DNA of 62,910 nucleotides, from contig BOJX01000006.1 of the NCBI GenBank assembly GCA_016860685.1, forward strand, positions 1 through 62,910, written 5' to 3'. Positions 15,326 to 25,600 of this stretch are shown piece after piece. A program made the position numbers and the translations under genes. How positions within the stretch are numbered: position 1 is the first letter of the stretch; every line of letters starts with the position of its first letter. The notes below the pieces were generated by a model. It was not told the origin of the DNA. It saw only the letters and a program-made list of their open reading frames with translations, and did not search any database. Origin of the DNA: Planctomycetota bacterium. GTDB lineage: Bacteria; Planctomycetota; Phycisphaerae; UBA1845.

Positions 15326-15745
15326 GTGACTTCGGGTTATGAGTTGTTCGATCACACGGCGGACTTGGGGATCCGCGCATTCGGCAGCACGGTCGAGGAA
15401 GTCTTGGAGGCGATGACGGCCGGGTTCTACGCAGCGGTGGGGGACTTGGTCCTTCAGGACGGTGGAGAGGCTTGCCGGGTGGCGGTCGCGGGTGAGGATG
15501 ACGCGGTGCTGCTGCGGGATTATCTGGCGTGCCTGCTGTTGCGGCTGGAGCATCACTTGCAGGTGCTGAAGATTGACCGGGTTGTTCGGTTCGGCGGGGG
15601 GGGGCTTTCGGTCGAGGGGACGTGGCGAGAGGTTGACGAGGGGCGGTCGGAATTTTTGCGCGAGGTGAAGGCGATCACGTATCATGAGTTATCGCTCGTT
15701 CGGACGGATCAGGGATACGAAGCGAGGGTGATCGTCGATATCTGA
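15326..15745 (+). CDS. Archease family protein
   Basis: A 139-residue protein with the archease signature YELFDHTADLGIRAFG at its start, a conserved acidic core, and VKAITYHELSLV with the terminal VIVDI. Archease activates the RNA ligase RtcB in tRNA or RNA repair, using a metal ion bound by Asp/His residues. GTG 15326 is chosen because the family begins at this point; an earlier in-frame ATG (15263) would add residues unlike the family. No rtcB is next to it in this window. Confidence 0.88.
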   Translation: MTSGYELFDHTADLGIRAFGSTVEEVLEAMTAGFYAAVGDLVLQDGGEACRVAVAGEDDAVLLRDYLACLLLRLEHHLQVLKIDRVVRFGGGGLSVEGTWREVDEGRSEFLREVKAITYHELSLVRTDQGYEARVIVDI

Positions 15746-15866
15746 AGAACAAGGCGGATGCGGGCTGAATCTCGCAAGCGGGTTCCAGCGCCGGTGAACC
15801 CGCGACGACGGATGACAACGACAAGGTCGTACGATCGATCCCCAACGACAAAGGAGGATGACGAAA

Positions 15867-16892
15867 ATGAGCGCGCTTCCAGGCCGGTTCGGACATTTCA
15901 AGGCGGTGGCGTATGTCGCGGGTCTGGTGCTGATCCTAGGGGGGGTCGGCGTGGTGTTGGCGGGGATTTCGGGTACGACTGCGCCGCGGGTGTTGTGGCA
16001 TGTGATCGCGGGAGTCGCGGCGATTTTCTTCGGGGTGTACTGGGTGGCGCTCATCAGCATCCTGATCAAGATGGAGGGGACGACGGCGCGTCAGCTCGGG
16101 GAATATCGCGACATGACGGAATTGCTGGGACGTCAGCTCGCGCGACTCGACCAGATTGTCGCAAACACGGACATCTCAGATTCGGCGAAGTCGCTGGTGC
16201 ATCGGGATCGGGAGCTGGATTCCCTGCGTCAGACGATCCGCGCGGCGATCCGCCGGGAGGACTGGGAAGGGGCGATGCACCTGGTGGATGAGATGGAGCG
16301 GCGTTTCGGATATCGGGAGGAAGCCGCCCAGATCCGGGAAGAGGCGAAGGACGCGAAGAGCGACGCGATCTCGCGGAAGCTGACCGCGGCGCTGCAACTG
16401 GTGGACGAGCACTGCCGGCGCGGAGAGTGGGCGCTGGCGAAATCGGAAATTGACCGGTTGCTGAAGCTTCTGCCGGACGACCCGCGGGTTGCGCCGCTGC
16501 CGGGTCGTCTGCGGGCGATGTGGGAAGAGCGGAAGAATGCTTTGCTGGCGGAGTGGCGCTCGGCGGTGAACCGTCACGACGTGGATCATGCGATCGAGGT
16601 CTTGAAGGATCTGGACCTGTATCTGACGCCGGAGGAGGCGAAGGAGCTTCAGGACTCGGCGCGGACGGTGTTCAAGGAGAAGCTGCTCCAGATGGGGGTG
16701 AAGTTCCGCTTCGCGGTGACGGAGCGGCGCTGGCATGACGCGCTGGAGGTGGGTGCGGAGCTGGTGCGGGAGTTTCCGAACACGCGGATGGCGCAGGAGG
16801 TGCGGGAGCGTCTCGACGTGCTGCGGGAGCGCGCGAAGCACCAGGACAGTCGGTCGAGAGAGGCGGAGACAGTCGGAGCCGGCGCGTCGTGA
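15867..16892 (+). CDS. Membrane protein with helical TPR-like cytoplasmic domain
   Basis: A 341-residue protein of unknown function. ATG 15867 is nine bases after AGGAGG; the ATG at 15858 abuts the ribosome binding site and is less likely. Two hydrophobic segments lie at ~15-35 and ~45-68 (VAYVAGLVLILGGVGVVLAG and a second one), followed by a long charged helical region with TPR-like units (WEGAMHLVDEMERRFG, WALAKSEIDRLLKLLPDDP, WHDALEVGAELVREFPNT). The stop overlaps the start of the LPS-kinase-like gene by four bases (GTGA), so the two are translationally coupled, hinting at an envelope role. Confidence 0.75.
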   Translation: MSALPGRFGHFKAVAYVAGLVLILGGVGVVLAGISGTTAPRVLWHVIAGVAAIFFGVYWVALISILIKMEGTTARQLGEYRDMTELLGRQLARLDQIVANTDISDSAKSLVHRDRELDSLRQTIRAAIRREDWEGAMHLVDEMERRFGYREEAAQIREEAKDAKSDAISRKLTAALQLVDEHCRRGEWALAKSEIDRLLKLLPDDPRVAPLPGRLRAMWEERKNALLAEWRSAVNRHDVDHAIEVLKDLDLYLTPEEAKELQDSARTVFKEKLLQMGVKFRFAVTERRWHDALEVGAELVREFPNTRMAQEVRERLDVLRERAKHQDSRSREAETVGAGAS

Positions 16893-17740
16893 AGGCACCG
16901 GCGGAGGGTTCCGCTGCGGAAGGCGTCGAGCGGCGGTTGGAGATCGACTCGGCCTTTGAGGCGCTGCTGCGGCGCAACGGACTTTCCGATCCCGAGGCCC
17001 TGCTGAACCTTCAGGGCGCTGCGCGTCTGAGCAAGCGGGGTCTGGCATCGTGGCGCGAGCGGCTGCGCGTCGAGCTTCAGGGCGAGGACGGTCGCCGGGC
17101 CTCCTTTTTCCTGAAACGTTACGTTGATCCTCCCCGGAGCGCGGTGCGCGCGGCGCGGCGGATCTGCGCGGCGGCGCGGACGCTGGCGGGGGTGGAGTGG
17201 ACGTGGATGCGCAGGCTCGCCGAAAGCGGGATCGGCGTGCCGAAGGCTGTCGCGCTGGCGGAGGAGCGGCGCGGCGATCGCGAGCTTCGCAGCGCGGTGT
17301 TGATCACCGAAGTGCCGGGGGAGTCCCTCGAAGCGTGGTTCGCCCGCGGGTCGGGAAGTGCGGACGACATCCGGCGGCGGTTGATCGCGCCGCTGGCCTC
17401 GCTGATCCGGCGCTTTCACGAAACCGGACACGTCCACCGGGATCTTTATGCGGCGCACGCCTTCGTGGAGGAGACGGTCGCGGGTCCGGTGTTCCGGTTG
17501 ATCGACCTTCAGCGCGTGTTCCGCCCGCGCTGGCGGCGGCGGCGCTGGATCGTGAAGGATCTGGCGTCGCTGTCGTACTCGTGTCCGGCGGGCCTGGTGT
17601 CGCGTGCGGCGCGCGTGCGGTGGTTGAAACATTACCTTGAGGTGTCTAGGCTGCGCGCCGGGGACAAGCGGCTGATCCGGTCGATCGCTCACAAAACCCG
17701 GTCGATCGCGCGGCACGACGCCCGCCGGTTGCGGCGCTGA
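16889..17740 (+). CDS. LPS kinase-like protein (WaaP/Kdo kinase family)
   Basis: A 283-residue protein kinase-fold enzyme. Recognisable parts are FFLKRYV (nucleotide-binding lysine), VLITEVPG (hinge), the catalytic loop HVHRDLYAAHAFV and the metal-binding LIDLQRVFRPRW, a pattern typical of WaaP (lipopolysaccharide core heptose kinase) and KdkA. It starts at GTG 16889, overlapping the previous gene by four bases, and is followed 45 bp later by a GT4 glycosyltransferase, which supports a role in building or phosphorylating an LPS-type core. The exact acceptor sugar cannot be told. Confidence 0.82.
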   Translation: MKAPAEGSAAEGVERRLEIDSAFEALLRRNGLSDPEALLNLQGAARLSKRGLASWRERLRVELQGEDGRRASFFLKRYVDPPRSAVRAARRICAAARTLAGVEWTWMRRLAESGIGVPKAVALAEERRGDRELRSAVLITEVPGESLEAWFARGSGSADDIRRRLIAPLASLIRRFHETGHVHRDLYAAHAFVEETVAGPVFRLIDLQRVFRPRWRRRRWIVKDLASLSYSCPAGLVSRAARVRWLKHYLEVSRLRAGDKRLIRSIAHKTRSIARHDARRLRR

Positions 17741-17785
17741 CCGCGGGTGAGCGAAGGCGCCGGCGGACCCGTGTGAATCCGAGGC

Positions 17786-18952
17786 GTGCGCATTGCGCTG
17801 GTGACAGAGTGGATCGACGGGTGGCGCGGGGGCGCGGAGACCTCCACGTTTCAGTTTCTGCATCATCTTCTTGAGGCGGGGATCGAGGTCGATCTTTTTA
17901 CGCGAAGCCGGATTTCCCCGGTTCCCGGACTTCGGGTTTTCACGATCTCCGGCGCCGCGGTGACGCGAACGCGGCGCAGCATTACGTTCGCTCGCCGGGT
18001 CGACCGGCGCGTGCGCGACGGGGGGTACGACGTGGTTCACGCGATCACGCCGTGCCGGTCGGCGACGGTGTATCAGCCTCGCGGCGGGACGGTGGCGGAG
18101 AGCGTCGAGCGGAACCTGGCGCTGCTGCCGCCGGGGCGTCTGCGCCGTCTGAAGCGGATCGCCAACCAACTGAACCTCAAGCAACGTCATCAGCTTGCGC
18201 TGGAGCGGCGACTTTTTACGTCGCCGGACGGACCGGTGATCCTGGCGCTGTCGAACTACGTCGCGGACCAGCTTCGGCGACACTACCGCGTGGACGCGTC
18301 GCGCGTCCGCGTCGTGTACAACGCGGTGAACCCGGATGAGACGCCGGCGTCGCAGCGGCGACGGGATCGGGAGGTGATCCGGTCGGAGTACACGATTGCG
18401 GACACGGATTTCCTCGTCATCGTGGTGGCGCACAACTTCCGCCTGAAGGGCGTGGCGAGGTGGCTGGAGGCGCAGGCGCTGCTGCGCCACGAAAGCGGTC
18501 GGCGCGTGCGGTCGCTGATCATCGGGCGGATGCCCTCCGTGCGATGGCGGCAGCAGGCGGAGCGGCTGGGTGTGTCCGATGTTGTTCGCTTCGTCGGTTC
18601 GTCAAACCGGGTTCAAGCGTTCATGCATGCGGCGGATGCACTGGTTCATCCGACGTATTATGACCCCTGCAGCCGGGTTGTTCTGGAGGCTCTGGTGAGC
18701 GGGCTGCCCTGCGTGACAACGCGTTGGGACGGCGCTTCGGAGGCAGTCCGGCAAGGTGAAAGCGGGTTCCTTGTTGACGACCCGGCGGACGTGGAAGGGA
18801 TTGCGTCGTGCGTTCGCCGATGGCTGGATCCTTCCGCGCAAGAGGCGGCGGCGCGAGCAGCGCTGGCGGGGGCGGAGCGCCTTTACATGAAACGACACGC
18901 ACGGGAGGTCATCGGCGTTTATGAAGAAATGACTGCCAGATGCGTCCGATAG
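17786..18952 (+). CDS. Family 4 glycosyltransferase (LPS-core type)
   Basis: A 388-residue GT-B-fold enzyme. The N-terminus is MRIALVTEW with GGAE (acceptor domain); the C-terminal domain has VVAHNFRLKGVARWLEA, LIIGR, VRFVGSSNRVQAFMHAADALVHPTYYDP and the nucleotide-sugar-binding CSRVVLEALVSGLPCVTTRWDGASE, close to WaaG-like LPS core glucosyltransferases. The start is GTG 17786. Together with the WaaP-like kinase upstream it suggests a small LPS-core operon. Donor and acceptor sugars are inferred only at class level. Confidence 0.88.
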   Translation: MRIALVTEWIDGWRGGAETSTFQFLHHLLEAGIEVDLFTRSRISPVPGLRVFTISGAAVTRTRRSITFARRVDRRVRDGGYDVVHAITPCRSATVYQPRGGTVAESVERNLALLPPGRLRRLKRIANQLNLKQRHQLALERRLFTSPDGPVILALSNYVADQLRRHYRVDASRVRVVYNAVNPDETPASQRRRDREVIRSEYTIADTDFLVIVVAHNFRLKGVARWLEAQALLRHESGRRVRSLIIGRMPSVRWRQQAERLGVSDVVRFVGSSNRVQAFMHAADALVHPTYYDPCSRVVLEALVSGLPCVTTRWDGASEAVRQGESGFLVDDPADVEGIASCVRRWLDPSAQEAAARAALAGAERLYMKRHAREVIGVYEEMTARCVR

Positions 18953-19234
18953 CGGGCGAGAAGGAGTTGCGCGGCAGTTTGGGGATCTCGGCAGGGGGGT
19001 GGTGGGGGGCTTCGGCGAACACCCGAGGTGCGTGCGGTTACAACCTCCCGCGGCGACTTCCGGGCGGGGAGGATTGAATCAAAACACCGACACTTGAAGG
19101 TACACGTCGTCGGACGCTATCTTATTGCAACCGCGAAGTGTCAAAAAAGAAACAGGGGGGAACTCCGGAATCTCTGCTGGTCGGGGACTAGAATAACCGA
19201 GACAGGGAAGACATACCCTGGGTGTGGATCTACG

Positions 19235-20914
19235 ATGAACGACAGTCTGGTGAAGACTCTGAACGTATTGGCCCTGGGTCGCAGCGAAGAGCTGGAGGAG
19301 TGGCTGGGCGCGCTGGAGGGTCGGGTTCAGCTTACGCGGGCCTTGACACTGGCGGAGGCGCCGCAGGCGCTGCGCGAGCATTCTTACGATCTGGTGGTTG
19401 GAGACGCGAACCTGCTGCGGTTCCTGATCGGGTTGAAACGCCCCGCTCAAGTTCAGGAGTCGGCGGGAGGACTTACGAGTTACACGTGGGTTCTGGATCC
19501 GCAGGGGAGATTCCTGGGCCGGTTTCCGTCAGAAGACGCCCTGCCCCCGCAAGTTGAAGAACCCCTGATGCAAGCCGCTCTCGACACGCTTAAGTCCCTC
19601 AAGTCCTCCTCTTCCGCCCCCGCCGCCCGCCGCCTGGATTTCACGACCGACACCGGGGACATCTATCAGGCTGTGCTGACGCCGCTGCGGAGCGGCGACG
19701 GCGTGCTGGCCGGGCTGTCGGTGTCGGTGACGGACGTGACGCGTGAGCGCAGGCTTCAGAACCGAATCAATGTGATCGACGACGCGGGCCGGCAGCTTGT
19801 CCGTCTGGACGCGGAGCAACTGACGAAGCGCAACGCCGCGGAGCGCCTGGCGCTTCTTGAAGAGAAGGTCATGCATTATGCGCATGAGCTGATGCACTTC
19901 GACCACGTCGCGGTGTTCGTGGTGGACCGGAAGACGAACAAGCTGGAGCTGGCGCTGGCGAGCGGGATGCCTTCTGCGGTGCGCGGGATCGACTTGTACG
20001 CCAACACGGAGGGCAACGGGATCTGCGGATACGTGGCGGCGACCGGACGGTCATATCTGTGCCCGGACGTGTCGAAGGACGCGCATTACATCCGCGGGTT
20101 GGGCAACGCGCAGTCGTCGCTGACGGTTCCGCTGACGCTGGGCGACCAGCTTGTCGGCGTGTTCAACATCGAAAGCGACCGTGGGTGCGCGTTCACCGAG
20201 GAGGATCGGCAGTTCGCGGAGATCTTCGGGCGGTCGATCGCGATGGCGTTGCATACGCTGGAGTTGCTGGCGACGGAGCGTCACACGATGACCGGTCAGC
20301 TCCGGCAGGACGTGAAGGCGGAGGTGCTCGGACCGCTCAATGATGCATTGACGGAGGTGGAGACCATCCGCGAGGAATTCATCGGTCTGGACGACCTTCG
20401 TCGCCGGCTGGACGGCTTGTCGGAGACGATCGTGGGCATCCGCGAGGCGTTCTCACGGGTGACGTCGCCGGCGTCGTGCGTCGTGAGTTCGAAGGAGAGC
20501 CGCGGGCCGCGGTTCGACCCGGTGCTTCAGGACAAACGCGTGTTGATCGCGGATGACGAGGCGATCCTGCGCGAGACGGTGCGCGATGTGCTGACCAGCT
20601 ACGGGTGCCGGGTGACGGCGGTGGCGGACGGACCTTCGGCGCTGGCCGAGATCGCTCGCCAGGGGGCGTTCGACCTCGTGCTTTCGGACATCCGCCTGCC
20701 GGGCAAGAACGGATACGAAATCTTCGCGGCGGCGCGCGTCGCGGATGCGCGGACGCCCGTGATCCTCATGACCGGTTTCGGATATGATCCGAACCACGCC
20801 ATCGTTCGCGCGAACCGCGAGGGCCTGAACGCGGTGTTGTTCAAACCGTTCAAGGTGGACCAGCTCCTGACGGAAATCCGCTCAGCGCTGCAATCCGCCG
20901 CCCGGGTGACGTAA
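19235..20914 (+). CDS. GAF-domain response-regulator-like signalling protein
   Basis: A 559-residue cytoplasmic protein starting at ATG 19235 (an in-frame extension to 19028 reads like untranslated sequence). Order: a degenerate receiver-like N-terminus (~1-80), a PAS-like part (~95-170, SYTWVLDPQGRFLGRF), a GAF domain (~205-350, VAVFVVDRKTNKLELAL and SSLTVPLTLGDQLVGVFNIES), a helical linker, and a C-terminal receiver (~435-555) with IADDEA, phospho-acceptor in LVLSDIRLPGKNG, ILMTGFG and LFKPF. No kinase or DNA-binding domain is present, so it may relay phosphate or bind a partner. Input and output are unknown. Confidence 0.88.
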   Translation: MNDSLVKTLNVLALGRSEELEEWLGALEGRVQLTRALTLAEAPQALREHSYDLVVGDANLLRFLIGLKRPAQVQESAGGLTSYTWVLDPQGRFLGRFPSEDALPPQVEEPLMQAALDTLKSLKSSSSAPAARRLDFTTDTGDIYQAVLTPLRSGDGVLAGLSVSVTDVTRERRLQNRINVIDDAGRQLVRLDAEQLTKRNAAERLALLEEKVMHYAHELMHFDHVAVFVVDRKTNKLELALASGMPSAVRGIDLYANTEGNGICGYVAATGRSYLCPDVSKDAHYIRGLGNAQSSLTVPLTLGDQLVGVFNIESDRGCAFTEEDRQFAEIFGRSIAMALHTLELLATERHTMTGQLRQDVKAEVLGPLNDALTEVETIREEFIGLDDLRRRLDGLSETIVGIREAFSRVTSPASCVVSSKESRGPRFDPVLQDKRVLIADDEAILRETVRDVLTSYGCRVTAVADGPSALAEIARQGAFDLVLSDIRLPGKNGYEIFAAARVADARTPVILMTGFGYDPNHAIVRANREGLNAVLFKPFKVDQLLTEIRSALQSAARVT

Positions 20915-21279
20915 ATCCGCGGGTTCGGGTGTTCGGCGCCTCGGATGTTCTGTCGTTGTGACGCGGCGGGCGATGATGCTTGGGGGGAATCGGCGGGGCG
21001 ACGGCATTCCCTCCTCCCGAACTTTTGTCGCCCCTCCGGGACTTCCGAATTCTCCGCGACGGTTTCCCATCACTTGCGTGCTGGGCTGTTTTCCGGCGCC
21101 CCTTCCGTGGCTAAGACGGTCGGAGGATTCTCCGAGGGCGCCTCAGGTCGACGGATCTGCGTCGCGCCTCAGAGGTTCACCGCGAATGCCTTGCCTGCTG
21201 CGGTCGGGAATGGTTCATTGCTCGCTTCGGGTTTACCCTCACGAGACTTCAACCCGTCACTTATGAAAGGTCTGCGGCG
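20915..21279. other. Intergenic region with a degenerate REP-like repeat
   Basis: No credible gene. Between 21021 and 21117 the pattern GTCGCCCCTCCGGGACTT ... TTTCCCATCACTTGCGTGCTGGG ... GCGCCCCTTCCGTGGCTAAG resembles the multi-hairpin REP-like repeats scattered through many planctomycete genomes. The similarity is from memory and imperfect. Confidence 0.35.
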
Positions 21280-22434
21280 ATGAAGACGATGCTGAGCAAG
21301 TCTGGTTTCAGGACGTGGTCAACATCCGGGTTGGCCTTGCTGCTTGCGACGACGGTTGCGGCGCAGCCGATTCCGGTTGATTCTGCGGTGGAGCAGCGTG
21401 CGCGGGAGGCGATGACGAAAGGGCTGGAATACCTGATCGCGTCGCAGCGGCCTGACGGCGGGTGGGAGATCCGCGGACAGACGCACCCTGCGATCACGGC
21501 GATGGCGGCGCAATGCCTGATCCAGGACGCGCGTTACGGTCCGAAACATCCGGCGGTGGTGCGGGCGCTGGCGTACGTTCTGCGGTTCAAGCGGGAAGAC
21601 GGCGGCATCTACGTCGAAGCCGAGGGGATGCCGAACTATCACACCTGCGTGGCGATCACGGCGCTGGCGGCGACGAAGGAGGAGCGGTTCAAAGCGGACA
21701 TTGAGGCGGCGCGGCGATTCCTCAAGCGGATCCAGTGGGATGAGGACGAGGATAAGGACCGGTCCGATGTCTGGTACGGGGGCGCGGGTTACGGCAACAG
21801 CAAGCGTCCGGACCTGTCGAACACGCAGATGATGGTGGAGGCGCTGCACGACAGCGGGCTGTCGAAGGACGACCCGGCTTATCAGAAGGCGTTGGCGTTC
21901 ATTTCGCGCTGTCAGATGTTGTCGGAGACGAATGACCAGCCTTTTGCCCGCGGGGCGACGGACGGCGGGTTTGTGTACTCGCCGGCCAACGGCGGGGAGA
22001 GCAAGGCGGGCGAGGAAATCATCGAGGGCCGTCCGCGGCTTCGCAGCTACGGGTCGATGACGTACGCCGGGTTCAAAAGCCTGCTTTATGCGAACGTAAG
22101 CCGGAACGATCCTCGTGTGAAACAGGCGTTTGAGTGGATCAAGCGGCATTATTCGCTGGACGAAAATCCGAACATGCCGGGGGCGCAGTCCCGCGAAGGG
22201 CTTTTTTACTACTACCACGTTTTCGCGCGGGCGCTAGCGGCGTGGGGAGAAGAGGTGATCATCGACGGTCGAGGTCAGCCGCATCGCTGGCGACAGGATC
22301 TTTGCGAGAAGCTCGCCTCGCTCCAGCGCGCGGACGGAAGCTGGGTGAACGAGGAGGAGCGTTGGATGGAGGACAACCCGGTTCTCGCCACCGCGTATGC
22401 GATTCTCGCCCTCCAGGCGACCCTCGAACCCTGA
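21280..22434 (+). CDS. Secreted squalene-cyclase/prenyltransferase-fold repeat protein
   Basis: A 384-residue exported protein with a hydrophobic signal segment (SGLALLLATTVAAQP, ~residues 15-30) and repeats typical of the alpha-alpha toroid of terpene cyclases and prenyltransferases (IASQRPDGGWEIRGQTHPA, FKREDGGIY, LQRADGSWVNEEERWM). It is a common planctomycete protein family, usually annotated as prenyltransferase/squalene oxidase repeat protein. No catalytic DxDD motif of squalene cyclases is seen and it is exported, so enzymatic cyclisation is doubtful; a carbohydrate- or protein-binding role is equally possible. The start ATG 21280 follows GAAAGG. Confidence 0.82.
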   Translation: MKTMLSKSGFRTWSTSGLALLLATTVAAQPIPVDSAVEQRAREAMTKGLEYLIASQRPDGGWEIRGQTHPAITAMAAQCLIQDARYGPKHPAVVRALAYVLRFKREDGGIYVEAEGMPNYHTCVAITALAATKEERFKADIEAARRFLKRIQWDEDEDKDRSDVWYGGAGYGNSKRPDLSNTQMMVEALHDSGLSKDDPAYQKALAFISRCQMLSETNDQPFARGATDGGFVYSPANGGESKAGEEIIEGRPRLRSYGSMTYAGFKSLLYANVSRNDPRVKQAFEWIKRHYSLDENPNMPGAQSREGLFYYYHVFARALAAWGEEVIIDGRGQPHRWRQDLCEKLASLQRADGSWVNEEERWMEDNPVLATAYAILALQATLEP

Positions 22435-22674
22435 GGCGCCGTGCGATTTCGCCGTGCTGGAGTGGTTTCGGCCGGAGGTTGTGCCCCGGTTTCCGCGGAA
22501 AACGCGGCGAGCAACGCGGGTCCGGCGGTGACGGACAATCCTTGACAGGTCACTGCGCGGGTTCAAGAATGCGATCCAGAAGGAATGCGCCGGGGGCGGG
22601 TCCGCGCCGGGAACGGCGCGATCGGCCGCCGAGGGCGTTGCGCGGCTGGAGCATTCCAGAAAGGCGACTCAAAC

Positions 22675-25600
22675 ATGCGGGGGACAAAGCGAATGTCGTT
22701 GACGGTCGGACGGAGTGCGTCGGCGGGCGCGGCGGTGCTGCTGGGGCTGGCGTTGACCGCACAGGGCGGGGACGCGGTGCGTTACGGGCGGGATGGTCGG
22801 GCGTATCTTCAGGAGCGTTCGACGACGGAATTCGCGGTGAAGTTCCGGGACACGGCGCTGCTGGAGAGCGGCGGGAAGCCGCGGATGTCGTCGCTGGGGG
22901 CGGTGGAGGTGCGGATGCTTCCGCACCAGAAGGGCGGTCCGTGGCGGATCGTCGAGGTGAGCGCGGTCGACGCGACGGCGCGGGCGGCGCTGCTTTCGGA
23001 CGCGAACGTGGCGACGGTGCAGCCGGTGTGGCGGCGCTCGGGAAAGACGGTTCCGGTGCTGTCGTCGGGCGGGGTGGTGGTGAAGTTCAAGCGCGGGACG
23101 ACGGCGGCGCAGCGGGAGGCGTTCTTCAGCCGTTACGGCGTGCGGATTGCGGGCGAGGACCGGCTGGGGCTGAAGGATACGTACGTCCTGACGCTGACGG
23201 ACGCGAATGCGGTGGACATGATCGTGGCGGCGGAGATGTTCCGCGATCCGATCGTGGAGTGGTCTGCGGCGGACCTGGTGTGCCCGATGGCGCCGCATCA
23301 GGCGCCGGCGGATGAGTTCTTCGCCGAGCAGTGGCACCTGAACAACACGGGGCAGGGCGGCGGTCTGGCGGGGGCGGACATCGAAGTTCTGGCGGCGTGG
23401 AACACGACGCAGGGAGCGGACGTGCTGGTGGGCATGTTCGACGACTCGTGCGACGTGACGCATGAAGATCTGTTCAGCAACTACTCGGGCAAGGGGAACG
23501 ACATTTCGGCGGAACCGAACACGCCGGATTCCCGGGATCCGCGTCCGAAGGGCATTTTCGACAGCCACGGAACGCCGGTGATGGGGCTGATCGTGGCGGC
23601 GCCGAACAATCTGGGCGTGCGCGGCGTCGCGCCGCTGGCGTCGTTTTCCGCGACGCGCGGATTGAGTGAGCCGACGACGGAATCCAAGACGGCGCAGGTG
23701 TACTCGCTGGCGCTGACGGACGAAGTCGATGTTCACAACAACAGTTGGGGTTTTATCGACGGACAGCCGCACCCGATCGTTGAGGCGGCGATCGGCAACG
23801 CGTACCGCACGGGACGGGTTTCCCCGGTGGACGGTCGAGCGCGCGGGATGGTGATTCTCTTTGCGACGGGCAACGAATTCAGCGAATTGGAAAGCGGCAG
23901 CGACCTGTCGACGCTGCCGTCGGTCATCGGCGTCGGCGCTTCCAACGCCCGCGATGTCCGGTCCTTTTACAGCAATTTCGGCGAGGACATTGACATCGTC
24001 GCGCCGAGCAACGACTTCGCCGCACTGCCTGGACTGGTCACCACGGACAACGAGGATGCGAGCGGGTATCCGAATAACGGTTACAACGACGGCGGGATTG
24101 ACGGGGGACTTCCCGGGCTGGATGCCGAAGGGAATTACACGCTTTCATTCGGTGGAACCTCCGGGGCGTGTCCGGTTGCGGCAGGGGTGGCGGCGCTGGT
24201 GGTTTCGGTCAACCCGCTGCTGACGGCGGACCAGGTGCGGTCGATCCTGGCGCACACTGCGGAGCGGATCGACGAGGATAACAGTGTGGCGCCCTATCGG
24301 CGGATTGCCCAGCACAGCATCTGGTACGGATACGGGCGGATCAACGCTCGGCGGGCGGTCGAGGCGGCGGTGCAATCCGTCTCGAACGGGAACAAGACGT
24401 GGCCTGGCGTTCCGAAGAACGTGACGGTGAACACGCTGGTGCGTTCGATCCGGTGGGAGGCGCCGGAGTTCGATCCGACGCTGGATGATGACGAGCAGGA
24501 GGATCCGAACCGTCCTGGGTTGGAAGCGGTGGATTACCTGATCGTGGAAAGCACGGATCCGGACTTTGACTTCGTACCGACGGACGGCGTCTGCTACGTT
24601 TACGACGCGGCGAATGACGTCCAGATCGGTTGTCAGGGTGAGGCGCTGGGCGAGCTGCCTGAGGGCGTGACCGCGTTCGCCACGAAGAACAAGTCGTTTA
24701 CGTTCACGGCGCCGCCGACAGGACAGGTCAAGTACTTCGCGTTGTTCGCGCGGAACATCGTCGGTCGTTACTCGTTCGGCGTCCCGCTCGATTCCGAGGG
24801 CGGCGGCGGCGGCGGCGGGGGCGGCGGCGGGGGCGGCGGCGGCGGCGGCGGCGGCGGGGGCGGCGGCGGCGGCGGCGGGGGCGGCGGGGGACTGAAGGGT
24901 GCGCCTCAGGTCAGCCTCAGCGCAAGTCCGCTGATCGGCGAGTCTCCGCTGACGGTGCAGTTCCGCGGGAACGCGATCACGTCGGACGGCGCGGCGCTGG
25001 TCGAGTATTGCTGCCTTGACTGCAACCAAAACGGCGTCGAGGACGCGGAAGACATCCAGCTCGGAACGAGTCAGGATGAGAACTTCGACGGCATCCCGGA
25101 TGAATGTCCGAACGACGGCGTGGACATCGACCCGTCGAAGGTGATCCCGTGCCCCAGCCCGGTCTCGCCGGAGGAGGCGATCCGCTGCTCGGGCTGGGAT
25201 TTCGAGGATGACGGGGTCATCGACACGTTTACGACGACGACGTCGCGCGTGTACACGAGCAATCCGGACGGTCCGAGCCGGCAGACGGTACGTGCCCGGC
25301 TGTCGTTCACGGACGATCAGTTGCGGACCGGCTCGCAGTTCGTCGACATCATCGTTCTGCGCAGCGATGACGGCGACGGGGGTGCGGGCGAAGGCGATCT
25401 GACGATCAAGATCGATGCGCCGGGGGTGAGCACGGAGCCGATCACGGCTGGCACGTCGCCGCTTCAGGTGGAGCTTTCGGTGGACACGGCGGGGCTGCCC
25501 GGGACGGTGCAGAGCGTCTCGTGGGATCTGGGCGACGGTGTCGTGGCGTCGAGTATCAGCGTGATTCACACGTATGTGAACACGGGGACCGCGGACATCA

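Noticed and set aside
24799-24891. CRISPR or minisatellite array
   Set aside because: The tract is simple Gly-codon repetition in frame within a protein, with no spacer structure. No CRISPR-like direct repeats were seen anywhere in the window.
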